Shown here in pieces: positions 8,443 to 16,052 of a stretch of 36,460 nt of DNA; the first letter of the stretch is position 1, and each line of letters opens with the position of its first letter. The DNA is from an uncultured Dehalococcoidia bacterium (GTDB taxonomy: Bacteria > Chloroflexota > Dehalococcoidia > Lucifugimonadales > Lucifugimonadaceae), in assembly GCA_913048295.1 (NCBI GenBank), contig CAJWWK010000020.1, positions 1-36,460 on the forward strand, in the 5' to 3' direction. Made by a program: the position numbers and the translations under genes. The notes under the pieces were generated by a model. The model was not told the origin of the DNA. It did not search any database and was given only the letters and a program-made list of their open reading frames with translations.

Positions 8443-9291
8443 TTAAATTGGTTGCCACGCGGTCTTTTCACCTACGGAAACGACACGGCCGATGCTTGTA
8501 CCGGTAGGCAGGTGTCCCGAAAAGACGATCCATTCTTCAGCCATCGCTCTCGAGAGCAGGCTTCTTCGGGAGTGGGTCGACATCGCGGTATCGACATCGA
8601 AGATCGGGCACCAGTCCTGTTCGGTCACCTGCGCAACGCTGTGGAACAGATCACCGGTTATCACCGCAGTCTGGCCACCGGACTCGATCAGAACGCACTG
8701 GTGGCCGGGCGTGTGACCGTTAGTCGGGAGCGTTGCCACACCCGGTGCGATCTGCTCAACGCCTTCGATCAGTTTCAGCGCGCCCAGTGCCTCGAGCGGC
8801 TTAACCGATTTGTCGAACGCCGGGTTAGCGTTTTCTGGCTTCAAGTAATGCTCCCAGTCGCGGGAGGCTATCCAGTGAGTTGCGTTCGGAAACGTAAGCG
8901 ATGGGGTGTCACCACCGACTTGGTACGCCACGTTCCAGCCAACATGGTCGCCGTGGCAATGCGTCGTCACAAGTACGTCAATATCGCCCGGCTCAACGCC
9001 CAGCGCCGCAAGATTGTGTAGCAGTTGACCCGGCTCGCCGGTGTGCTCGTTGACATCTGCGCCCATCCCCGCGTCGACAAGAATCACCGGACCCTCACCG
9101 TATGTAGCGCGAATAAGGTGGCCGCGCCAGTCGAGGGGCCATTTACCATCAGGGTCAAGCGCAAACGAGCGGTAGGGATCCCATGCCGCGGGCGGCACCG
9201 ACGGGAAAATGATTGCGGGGTCTCGCAGCGGGGCGGGGCTATCGAGGACCGTGGCGATCTCGTAATCGCCAATTACCAGGGACGTGGTCAT
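8443..9291 (-). CDS. MBL-fold metallo-hydrolase (lactonase-like)
   Basis: 282 residues of metallo-beta-lactamase fold. The zinc motif HxHxDH appears as THCHGDHVGWN at about residue 110-120. Further ligands are expected in NGHTPGHQ (H) and ITGDLFH (D), with a late histidine in FSGHLP. This arrangement is typical of two-zinc hydrolases such as N-acyl-homoserine-lactone lactonases and other lactone or ester hydrolases. It starts at ATG 9291, six bases after the stop of the RraA-like gene, so the two are almost certainly cotranscribed and coupled. The neighbourhood suggests hydrolysis of a lactone or thioester intermediate rather than quorum quenching; the substrate is unknown. Confidence 0.9.
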   Translation of the reverse strand: MTTSLVIGDYEIATVLDSPAPLRDPAIIFPSVPPAAWDPYRSFALDPDGKWPLDWRGHLIRATYGEGPVILVDAGMGADVNEHTGEPGQLLHNLAALGVEPGDIDVLVTTHCHGDHVGWNVAYQVGGDTPSLTFPNATHWIASRDWEHYLKPENANPAFDKSVKPLEALGALKLIEGVEQIAPGVATLPTNGHTPGHQCVLIESGGQTAVITGDLFHSVAQVTEQDWCPIFDVDTAMSTHSRRSLLSRAMAEEWIVFSGHLPTGTSIGRVVSVGEKTAWQPI

Positions 9292-9297
9292 TGCGGC

Positions 9298-10044
9298 CTA
9301 AAGCCCCCGCTCATTTTTCACACGCCGCCACTCTTCGAACGACTCCTGCTGCGGTGGGTAGTACTTACCAGGCGCAACGTTTTCGGCAGCGATCTTTTCC
9401 TTGATGTAGTTTTCGACTTCTTCGTGTTCGGTAGCATACTCAAGGACCTCTGCCGCCATCCACGATGGCACTACGATCACGCCGTCGTCGTCGCCAACCA
9501 TCACGTCACCGGGTCGAACCAGGGCCCCGCCACACTGGATCTGGATATCTTCTTCGGCGGGACTTGCATTTGGACCTCCATGAAGACTTCGCGCCGTGGC
9601 ATAGACCGTAAGGCCGTAGTCCTCGTCACGCAGCACATCGAGATCGCGGATTGCTCCGTCGATGACGACACCGTCGGCGTTGTTCATCTTGAGTTGGAGC
9701 AGTTTTACATCCCCGGCAACAACTGTCTTTGCATCGCCCTGTATATCCGCCACCAGCACATCGCCGGGCCCACACCTGCCCATGGCGACATACTCAGGCG
9801 CGTTTTCGCCAGATGGAGTATCGGACTTCAAATCGTCACGATTTGGGAGAAATCGTAGTGTTTTCGCACGGGCCGCCATCTTCTTGCCGGGCGTGAAGTT
9901 CCTCAGACCCTCGCATACACACAGGGTCGAGCCAAAAGAACGCACCGCGCCGTAAACGGTTGCGGTTGGTAGTTTTTTTAAACCTTCGAGCACCTCGTCG
10001 GGCACGTACACAGGCTTCATGTCGAATGTTGGTATGTCTGGCAT
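9298..10044 (-). CDS. RraA-like family protein (HMG/CHA aldolase-like)
   Basis: 248 residues from ATG 10044 ([20 protein letters not shown]); a longer frame to 10137 adds 31 residues without likeness. It is a member of the RraA / 4-hydroxy-4-methyl-2-oxoglutarate aldolase family: [19 protein letters not shown], then [17 protein letters not shown], whose Arg-Asp pair binds metal and substrate in HMG aldolases, then [10 protein letters not shown]. These proteins cleave 4-carboxy-4-hydroxy-2-oxoacids or decarboxylate oxaloacetate; enterobacterial RraA itself instead inhibits RNase E. Here the catabolic setting favours an aldolase. It is the first gene of the minus-strand block and faces a divergent CoA-transferase. 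No strong Shine-Dalgarno is visible. Confidence 0.9.
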   Translation of the reverse strand: MPDIPTFDMKPVYVPDEVLEGLKKLPTATVYGAVRSFGSTLCVCEGLRNFTPGKKMAARAKTLRFLPNRDDLKSDTPSGENAPEYVAMGRCGPGDVLVADIQGDAKTVVAGDVKLLQLKMNNADGVVIDGAIRDLDVLRDEDYGLTVYATARSLHGGPNASPAEEDIQIQCGGALVRPGDVMVGDDDGVIVVPSWMAAEVLEYATEHEEVENYIKEKIAAENVAPGKYYPPQQESFEEWRRVKNERGL

Positions 10045-10320
10045 CAGATTTGCGTGTCTCGCTTCGGAAGGGCTTTGGTTGTTCGCGATTGGGGCCGGTG
10101 CAACTTGCCAGGCCATTCGCCTTGATTTCCCGCGCACACCGGTCAGGCCGGGATACTACTCTTGCGAACTGGACAGCCGCAACTGCGTGCTACCGATAGG
10201 ATTGCGATTGCCAAGATGCAGCTGCGAATCTGTTACAAACGCAGGTTAACAGTAGTAGGGTTCGCGACCATCGACGGCGATGCCAGATGCGATCACTTCA
10301 ATCAACCAGTGAGATGCCAG
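10045..10320. promoter_or_regulatory. divergent promoter region between RraA-like and CaiB genes
   Basis: This 276-base gap separates the two divergent arms of the catabolic block and must hold both promoters. It contains the inverted repeat CTGTTA (10230-10235) / TAACAG (10247-10252) with an 11-base spacer, a plausible operator. It also contains a perfect direct repeat GATGCCAGATGC at 10279-10290 and 10313-10324, the second copy running into the predicted CoA-transferase start. No confident -35/-10 pair could be picked by eye. Confidence 0.4.
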
Positions 10321-11502
10321 ATGCTGCCACCCGGAATGCCCCTTTCACGTTTCAAAATCCTCGACCTGACCCGGGTCAGGGCCGGCCCGACCTGCGTGCG
10401 CCAACTTGCCGATTGGGGCGCCGATGTAATCAAGATCGAAGCCCCTCCCGACGACAAAGAGGGGCTTGGTGGGGACCGCGACGGCTTCGACTTTCAGAAC
10501 CTGCACCGCAACAAACGTTCACTCACGTTGAACCTTAAAACCGATGCGGGCAAAGATATCTTCTACAAGCTAGTTGAAGATACTGATGTCGTCGTCGAAA
10601 ACTACCGACCCGAAGTAAAGAACCGACTTGGTGCCGACTACGAAACGCTGTCGAAGGTCAACCCGCGCATCATTCTCGTGAGCATTTCGGGTTTCGGCCA
10701 GACCGGCCCCTACGCCAATCGACCCGGCTTCGACCAGATCGCCCAGGGCATGGGCGGTCTGATGTCTATCACCGGCGCACCGGGCGAGGGTCCGATGAGA
10801 GTTGGCATACCGGTTGCCGACCTTTGCGCCGGAATGTTTGCTGCGCAGGGTACGATGCTGGCCCTGCTGGAACGAGAAGTTTCAGGCAGGGGACAGTGGG
10901 TGCACACGTCGCTGCTCGAAGCACAGATTCAAATGCTCGATTTCCAGGCTGCACGTTTCCTGAAAGATGGAGAAATACCGGTTTCTGCCGGGAACGACCA
11001 TCCAACGAACATCCCGACCGGGGTGTTCCCGACAGCCGATGGCCATATCAACATTGCGGTGGCCGGTGGGGTGATGTACGAAAGGTTCTGCAAGGCCATC
11101 GGACTCGAACACCTGATAACCGACGAGCGGTTCGCTACGAGCGCCGGGAGGTCGAAAAACAGGGCCGAGATGAACGCCGCAATATCCGAGGTAACCTCGA
11201 CTAATACGAGCGCGCACTGGATCGACCTGCTGAACGGGGCGGGCTGCCCGTGCGGCCCGATCAACTCGATGGACCAGGTGTTCGCCGATTCGCAGGTAAA
11301 GCACCTGGAAATGGCAACCCCGGTCGATCATCCCCGGATGGGTAGTTTCGAAGTTGTAAACCAGGCAATCAAGTTGAGCCGAACGCCTTCTGCCGTCAGG
11401 ACCGCCACACCCGAACAGGGGGAGCATACCGACTCGATTCTCGGCGATCTCGGATACGACAGACCAACAATTACCGAACTCCACGAGAGTGGCGTCGTTT
11501 AG
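10321..11502 (+). CDS. CaiB/BaiF family CoA-transferase
   Basis: 393 residues from ATG 10321; a second ATG at 10336 (MPLSRFKILDLTRVRAGP) is equally possible, and the open frame reaches back to 10162 without homology. It is a family III CoA-transferase: LDLTRVRAGPTC at the start, ADVIKIEAP, NLHRNKRSLTLNLK, then SISGFGQTGPYANRPGFDQI. The predicted catalytic aspartate, which forms the acyl-anhydride intermediate, is in VGIPVADLCAG, followed by EVSGRGQWVHTSLLE. Such enzymes move CoA between carboxylic acids. It is divergent from the RraA/MBL/Hyu block and 39 bases before a crotonase-fold gene, so it probably activates an acid that the crotonase then processes as its CoA thioester. Confidence 0.92.
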   Translation: MLPPGMPLSRFKILDLTRVRAGPTCVRQLADWGADVIKIEAPPDDKEGLGGDRDGFDFQNLHRNKRSLTLNLKTDAGKDIFYKLVEDTDVVVENYRPEVKNRLGADYETLSKVNPRIILVSISGFGQTGPYANRPGFDQIAQGMGGLMSITGAPGEGPMRVGIPVADLCAGMFAAQGTMLALLEREVSGRGQWVHTSLLEAQIQMLDFQAARFLKDGEIPVSAGNDHPTNIPTGVFPTADGHINIAVAGGVMYERFCKAIGLEHLITDERFATSAGRSKNRAEMNAAISEVTSTNTSAHWIDLLNGAGCPCGPINSMDQVFADSQVKHLEMATPVDHPRMGSFEVVNQAIKLSRTPSAVRTATPEQGEHTDSILGDLGYDRPTITELHESGVV

Positions 11503-11519
11503 CCCCAGTGGTGGGCTTT
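11501..11519 (+). terminator. weak hairpin between CaiB and crotonase genes
   Basis: AGCCC (11501-11505) and GGGCT (11513-11517) flank a 7-base loop and are followed by TTA. The left arm overlaps the CoA-transferase stop codon. It could cause partial termination or only stabilise the upstream message; five pairs is weak. Confidence 0.2.
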
Positions 11520-11541
11520 AATTCAGGACCGAGGTGAGGCG

Positions 11542-12345
11542 ATGAGGCGACTTGAACTACAGACCGAGAAGATGCTGGCACACGTCGAGGACGGTGTCGG
11601 CTGGATCACATTTAACCAGCCGGCAAAACGCAACGCCGTTTCACTGGCCATGTGGCAGGCCGTCCCTCGGATCATCGACGACTTCGCCTCTGCCGACGAT
11701 GTGCGGGTGGTTGTGATGACCGGTGCCGGAGATAAGGCGTTCGTTTCGGGTGCCGATATTTCCGAATTTGAGGAGTTACGGAGCACAACCGAGCAGATCG
11801 AGTTCTATGACGCGGCAACGTCGGCCTCGAGTGCGGCGCTGCGCTCGCTGGAAAAGCCGCTCATCGCCATGATCCGGGGGTTCTGCGTTGGCGGCGGGAT
11901 GGCGATTGCCCTGGCTGCCGATATGCGTATATCAGCCGACGACGGCCAGTTCGGTGTGCCCGCGGCGAAGCTGGGGCTGGGCTACGGCTACGGCGGGATC
12001 AAGGAGCTGATGAACCTGGTGGGCCCGTCTTACGCCAAGGAGATATTTTTCACGGGGCAGCGCTTCAGCGCGATCGAGGCCGAAAAAATGGGACTCGTGA
12101 ACCGGGTGGTGCCGGTCGACGAGCTCGAACCGACGGTGACGAAGTACGCTCGGACCATCGCAGATAACGCCCCGCTCACGGTCAAAGCCGCCAAGGCCGC
12201 GGTCAACGAGGGCACGAAAAATCCCGAAGAACGAGACCTGGACCGCGTCGCGGAGATGGTCGAAACCTGCTTCAAAAGCGAGGATTACAAAGAAGGCCGA
12301 AGGGCCTTCATGGAAAAGCGAAAGCCGCGGTTCCAGGGCCGGTAG
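11542..12345 (+). CDS. Enoyl-CoA hydratase/isomerase (crotonase) family protein
   Basis: 267 residues starting MRRLELQTEKM, with GAGGTG five bases before the ATG. The crotonase fold is clear: ITFNQPAKRNAVSL, the oxyanion-hole segment KAFVSGADISEFEEL, then IRGFCVGGGMAIALAADMR, GLVNRVVP and the usual C-terminal helices. However, the two glutamates that run the hydratase reaction are both replaced. The GGGCELA-type position reads GGGMAIA, and the FGQPEI-type position reads FGVPAAK. It should keep CoA-thioester binding but probably does not hydrate enoyl-CoA in the standard way; isomerase, hydrolase, decarboxylase or ring-cleaving chemistry is possible. It follows the CoA-transferase on the same strand. 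Confidence 0.9.
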   Translation: MRRLELQTEKMLAHVEDGVGWITFNQPAKRNAVSLAMWQAVPRIIDDFASADDVRVVVMTGAGDKAFVSGADISEFEELRSTTEQIEFYDAATSASSAALRSLEKPLIAMIRGFCVGGGMAIALAADMRISADDGQFGVPAAKLGLGYGYGGIKELMNLVGPSYAKEIFFTGQRFSAIEAEKMGLVNRVVPVDELEPTVTKYARTIADNAPLTVKAAKAAVNEGTKNPEERDLDRVAEMVETCFKSEDYKEGRRAFMEKRKPRFQGR

Positions 12346-12363
12346 GGTTGCCTGGTGGTTCGG

Positions 12364-12403
12364 TCCCCTCTCCCTGCCAGCGAGAGGGTTAGGGTGTGGG
12401 TGA
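12364..12403 (+). repeat. interspersed CCCTCTC-GAGAGGG repeat, copy 2
   Basis: CCCTCTC (12366-12372) and GAGAGGG (12382-12388) form a 7-pair stem, followed by TTAGGGTGTGGGTGA. This is the sense copy of a short repeat family also present at 1428. It may act as a terminator-like boundary after the crotonase gene. Confidence 0.55.
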
Positions 12404-12462
12404 CACTTGTCCTGAGAGAAAAGTAGCGCCGCCGTCGCAATCGTTCCACACTTGCGCCACAG

Positions 12463-12503
12463 GCCGACCCACCTTCCAACTCCCCCCGCGAGGGAGAGGA
12501 TCA
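12463..12503 (-). repeat. interspersed CCCTCTC-type repeat, copy 3 (inverted)
   Basis: Read on the minus strand this begins TCCTCTCCCTCGCGGGGGGA and ends with GGTGGGTCGG, resembling the copy at 12364 in opposite orientation. The two copies face each other across about 60 bases in the gap between the convergent crotonase and nrdJ genes. Confidence 0.5.
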
Positions 12504-12520
12504 ACTTCACGCCACAACAC

Positions 12521-14959
12521 CTAGCACTTGCTATATCCGCAATTGAAGCACTTCTCACAGCCTTCGATGTGGGCCAGTCCCGACGAGCACTCAGGGCACA
12601 GTTCAGATGAGTACGCGCCGACCGGAACCTCGACCCTCTGCTCCTGGTTAATCATCGCCACCGGCACCTGAACCGGCTGCGTGGTCGGCAGGCCCAGCTC
12701 TTTCGGTGACGGCGGGTTGAACATTTCGGCCTGGCTCGACTCGCCCTCGGCAAGTTCGTCCTGTCCAGGCAGGGCAGGCGCCTCTTCATCGATCCGATCG
12801 AGCACCGAAGCGATCGCGTCGGGAACCGAGCGGATCATCACGCCATCGTCCCACACCGGAACGTCGGTGATACCGCGGAGTTGTTCCGAGACATCGACGG
12901 GGTCGATGCCCGAACGCAACGCCAGCGACGCCATTCGCGAAACGGCCTCGGCCATCGCGGCGTCGTTACCGCCGGCCTTGCCATGGGTGGCGAACACCTC
13001 GAAAGGCCGGTCGTCGCTCGACATGTTTACCGTTACGAACAGGTTTCCGCGGCCAGTGCGCACACGTCGGGTAATACCGTGGAGAGTCGCAGGCCGATCG
13101 GCCGGAGTGATGTACTGCGGAATGCTCACCGGGGTGGCATCGTCTAAAACCGCTCCAGCCGCCTGTGCACTATCAGTTGTGCCGGTGGTCAGCACCTCTT
13201 TCTCACGTGACCCGGCGCGGTAAACCGTAATACCCTTGCAGCGAGATTCCCACGCCAGCAGATAGGCGTCTTCAACATCCTCGACAGTAGCCTCGTTCGG
13301 GAAGTTGATCGTCTTGGAAATACCGGCATCGGTGCTTTCCTGGAACGCGGCCTGCATAAGCACATGGTCGCGCGGCGAAATGTCGGACGCCACGTGAAAC
13401 AGTCGCTTTACATCGTCAGGGACCTCGTCACGGTCCTGTAGCGAGCCACCGTTCGAGAGGTGCTCCAGCAGTTCATCACTGTAGAAACCGCGTTCCCTGG
13501 CGATGCGCTCGAAGTTCTTGTCGACGTAGTAGAGAGTCTTACCCTCAAGAATGTTCTGCTTTCGGAAGGCCAGCGAGAAGATCGGCTCGATGCCGCTCGA
13601 CGCACCTGCGATCATCGAAATAGTGCCGGTCGGCGCGACCGTCAACCTGCACGCGTTCCGGAACGGCTTTTCGCCCTGCTGCGCTGCAGTGGATTCGTGC
13701 CATGCCGGGAAGGGCCCGCGTTCTTCAGCCATTTCCAGGGATTCGGCATCGGCGTTATCCATGGTAAAACGCATCAGCCTGCGACCCAGCTCGACAGCCT
13801 CTTCCGTGTCGTAAGGAATGCCGAGAAGCACCAGCATGTCGGCAAACCCCATCAGTCCCAGTCCCAGCTTCCGGGTGTTCCGGGTCATATCCTCGATGGC
13901 GTCGACCGCGTACTTGTTCGCGTCGATTACATTGTCGAGCATCCGGGTGGCCAGTCGAATAGACGCGCCAAGACGCTCCCAATCGATATCGGCGAGACCT
14001 GCCGCGTCCTCGATGACGAACTTTGCGACGTCAATCGAACCGAGATTGCACGACTCGTTTGGCAGAAGCGGCTGTTCACCACACGGATTGGTCGCCGTGA
14101 TGCGACCGAGGTGCAAAACCGGGCTGTTCCGGTTGACCTCGTCGAGGAAAATCATGCCCGGTTCGCCATTGCGCCATGCACCGTGAACGATCTTGCTGAA
14201 CACCTCGCGGGCGCCCAACCGGTCTACCTCAACAACCTCACTGTCGAGGTTCGAGGGATCGGAGAGTGTGCGGAGCGGGTAGGTCGTGCCGTTTTTGACC
14301 GCCTCCATAAACTCGTCGGTAGCTCCGACAGAGATATTAAAATTGTGGATTTCACCTTCGACGCTCTTGCATTCGATGAACTCGAGAATATCGGGATGGT
14401 GAATGTCGAGCACGGCCATGTTCGCACCGTCACGCTTGCCGCCCTGCGTTACAAGGGTCGAGACAGATGACAGGTGGCGCAGCACCGCGATCGGACCACA
14501 GGCCTTGCCATGTGTTGTCCTGATGCTGGAGGCCTTTGGCCTGAGGGCCGTAAGCGCAAACCCGGTGCCGCCGCCAAATTTTTGCACCATGGCGGCATCG
14601 TGAGCAGCGCCCATGATCCCTTCCATGCTGTCGTCAAGCGGGAGCACGAAACAGGCCGACAGCGTCCCTGCGCCCGTACCCGCGTTCATCAGCGTGGGCG
14701 AGTTGGGCAGATATTCGAGACTGGCCATCATCTGGTAGAAGTTCTCTTCGAGTTCAGCCACCTCTCCAGGCGTCTTTTCATATTTGAACTCGGGAGCTGC
14801 CAGCGCTTTGGCCACCCTGCGGAACATGCCTTCGGGCGTTTCGATTATTTCTCCAGATACATCTTTCTGCAGATATCGTTTATCGAGGACAACGCGGGCA
14901 TTATCGGTGATCACTGCTGGAGTAAATTTCTCGACTGGGTCTGTACCGTTCTTGCTCAT
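12521..14959 (-). CDS. nrdJ: Adenosylcobalamin-dependent (class II) ribonucleoside-diphosphate reductase
   Basis: 812 residues. It reduces ribonucleotides to deoxyribonucleotides using a thiyl radical generated from vitamin B12 coenzyme. Motifs: [19 protein letters not shown] with the first redox cysteine, QKFGGGTGF, the thiyl-radical cysteine in [10 protein letters not shown], the second redox cysteine in ESCNLGSID, and [14 protein letters not shown]. The C-terminus carries CPECSSG and [12 protein letters not shown], the cysteine-rich tail typical of NrdJ. I chose ATG 14959, which has AGGAC eight bases upstream. Upstream ATGs at 14983 and 15058 lie at or before a TATAAA -10-like box at 14985-14990. 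The gene sits downstream of nrdR on the same strand, and the cell depends on B12 for this enzyme. Confidence 0.97.
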   Translation of the reverse strand: MSKNGTDPVEKFTPAVITDNARVVLDKRYLQKDVSGEIIETPEGMFRRVAKALAAPEFKYEKTPGEVAELEENFYQMMASLEYLPNSPTLMNAGTGAGTLSACFVLPLDDSMEGIMGAAHDAAMVQKFGGGTGFALTALRPKASSIRTTHGKACGPIAVLRHLSSVSTLVTQGGKRDGANMAVLDIHHPDILEFIECKSVEGEIHNFNISVGATDEFMEAVKNGTTYPLRTLSDPSNLDSEVVEVDRLGAREVFSKIVHGAWRNGEPGMIFLDEVNRNSPVLHLGRITATNPCGEQPLLPNESCNLGSIDVAKFVIEDAAGLADIDWERLGASIRLATRMLDNVIDANKYAVDAIEDMTRNTRKLGLGLMGFADMLVLLGIPYDTEEAVELGRRLMRFTMDNADAESLEMAEERGPFPAWHESTAAQQGEKPFRNACRLTVAPTGTISMIAGASSGIEPIFSLAFRKQNILEGKTLYYVDKNFERIARERGFYSDELLEHLSNGGSLQDRDEVPDDVKRLFHVASDISPRDHVLMQAAFQESTDAGISKTINFPNEATVEDVEDAYLLAWESRCKGITVYRAGSREKEVLTTGTTDSAQAAGAVLDDATPVSIPQYITPADRPATLHGITRRVRTGRGNLFVTVNMSSDDRPFEVFATHGKAGGNDAAMAEAVSRMASLALRSGIDPVDVSEQLRGITDVPVWDDGVMIRSVPDAIASVLDRIDEEAPALPGQDELAEGESSQAEMFNPPSPKELGLPTTQPVQVPVAMINQEQRVEVPVGAYSSELCPECSSGLAHIEGCEKCFNCGYSKC

Positions 14960-14984
14960 TTGCGTGTCCTGCGTAATGGTCATA

Positions 14985-14990
14985 TTTATA
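14985..14990 (-). promoter_or_regulatory. candidate -10 box of nrdJ
   Basis: The minus strand reads TATAAA about 25 bases before the chosen nrdJ start codon. No good -35 is seen 16-18 bases upstream. It fits a short leader and the ATG at 14959. Confidence 0.3.
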
Positions 14991-15112
14991 CTGTTCGCTC
15001 TAATTCTGATCTTCTGTATGTTAGTTTGCGATGCCAGCCCTGGCGGTTTTGCTGTCACCCACTGATTTACTGCAATCGGGTTTGGCCGGGCCGAATCGCT
15101 TACGCCAGTCGG

Positions 15113-15658
15113 TCAACCATGCCTTGCTCTCCTACGTCGGCCCCGCCGCGCCAGCCGCGGAACGTCATCCTCAATCAACCGCAACTGGCTCTTCGATCCA
15201 TCGTCTTCGTCTGGAGTCTCGGCCAGTGCCTCAACCTCTTTTGTGAAAGAGTCGACGTCCTGAAAATCCCGATAGACCGAGGCGAACCTGATGTAGGCCA
15301 CCCGGTCGAGTATCTTCAGTCGCTCGATACACATCTCACCGATCACACGTGCCTCGACCTCCGCTTTCGAAAGTTTATGCAACTCGTTTTCTATATTGAC
15401 AACCATCTTAGAAATGGCGCCAACCTCCAAGGGTCGTTTGGCACAGGCAGTCCGCAGCGAACGCTCAAGCTTTTCCGACGAAAACGCCTCACGGCGCCCG
15501 TCTCTCTTGGCGATCATCAACGGCATCGAGTGAACACGTTCGTAGGTTGTGAACCGCAGTTCGCACCTCATGCACTCGCGTCGCCGACGCACGCCGTCAG
15601 GTGCCTCACGTGAGTCAATCACCCGGGATTCATTGTTGCCGCAAAAGGGACAATGCAT
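15113..15658 (-). CDS. nrdR: Transcriptional repressor NrdR
   Basis: 181 residues from ATG 15658 (MHCPFCGNNESRVIDSRE). The N-terminal zinc ribbon uses two CxxC pairs, CPFC and CMRC. It is followed by the ATP-cone domain (IAKRDGRREAFSSEKLERSL), which senses ATP/dATP. NrdR represses ribonucleotide reductase genes when deoxynucleotides are plentiful. It lies 153 bases upstream of nrdJ on the same strand, the standard genomic pairing. I found no standard NrdR-box pair between them. An in-frame start eight codons earlier (15682) would put residues before the invariant MxCPxC and is less likely. Confidence 0.96.
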   Translation of the reverse strand: MHCPFCGNNESRVIDSREAPDGVRRRRECMRCELRFTTYERVHSMPLMIAKRDGRREAFSSEKLERSLRTACAKRPLEVGAISKMVVNIENELHKLSKAEVEARVIGEMCIERLKILDRVAYIRFASVYRDFQDVDSFTKEVEALAETPDEDDGSKSQLRLIEDDVPRLARRGRRRRARHG

Positions 15659-16052
15659 TGCCTGAAACGCGCCAATCGCCAATATCTATACAGGCCGCGC
15701 GGAACCCACCCGCTCCGGCGCCAGAATTATCGAAATCCAGAGCCCGGGGCAGGGCAGTGTGCCTAACATAAAGTTGAACACGCCGCCGACCGGCTGCGGA
15801 CACAGCCATCCCCCACATTTAGTGGGGTGCCACAGAGACTACCACTATCCATAGAGTAAGTGTCAATCCCCTGTCTCAACCGATATCACGTAATCCTTCT
15901 GCAATATTCGGCTCTGCAACTGTGCCAGAATCCCCCATGAACCAGCCTCATAATTTCGCGAAATCTGCGACGTAATTCGTCGCGCAACCGGGCTCTAAGT
16001 TCAAGAAGTTGGTTTCCCTGAGAGTTGGGAACAGTTGGTGGATAACCGCCCG
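15659..16052. other. divergent intergenic region nrdR / mannonate-dehydratase-like gene
   Basis: About 394 bases without a gene. It must carry the nrdR promoter (a TATAGA box lies at 15685-15690 on the minus strand) and that of the plus-strand gene. It holds three clear symmetric elements. CCCCAC-ATTTA-GTGGGG lies near 15812-15828. The perfect palindrome ATTTCGCGAAAT is at 15953-15964. The inverted repeat GCGACG-TAATT-CGTCGC is at 15967-15983. Confidence 0.5.
15953..15983 (+). promoter_or_regulatory. paired palindromes, candidate operator
   Basis: A perfect 12-base palindrome (ATTTCGCGAAAT, 15953-15964) is followed two bases later by a 17-base inverted repeat with perfect 6-base arms (15967-15983). 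They lie 70-100 bases before the plus-strand sugar-acid dehydratase-like gene, the usual place for a regulator site. No regulator gene is adjacent. Confidence 0.35.

Noticed and set aside
8331-8471. Longer N-terminus of HyuB paralog 2 (start at 8471)
   Set aside because: The 47 extra residues have no family likeness and overlap the end of the MBL-fold gene; ATG 8330 gives a length equal to its paralog.
10882-11484. 200-codon minus-strand open frame
   Set aside because: Antisense shadow of the CaiB-type CoA-transferase.
13460-14470. 336-codon plus-strand open frame
   Set aside because: Antisense shadow of nrdJ in G+C-rich coding DNA; no motifs.
14474-15613. 379-codon plus-strand open frame
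   Set aside because: It lies antisense to the start of nrdJ and to nrdR, has no recognisable domain, and crosses two well-supported genes.
15812-15828. CCCCAC-ATTTA-GTGGGG as a NrdR box
   Set aside because: The half-sites are five bases apart, whereas NrdR boxes have a 16-base palindrome with a longer A/T core and normally occur as spaced pairs; it was kept only as an unexplained inverted repeat.
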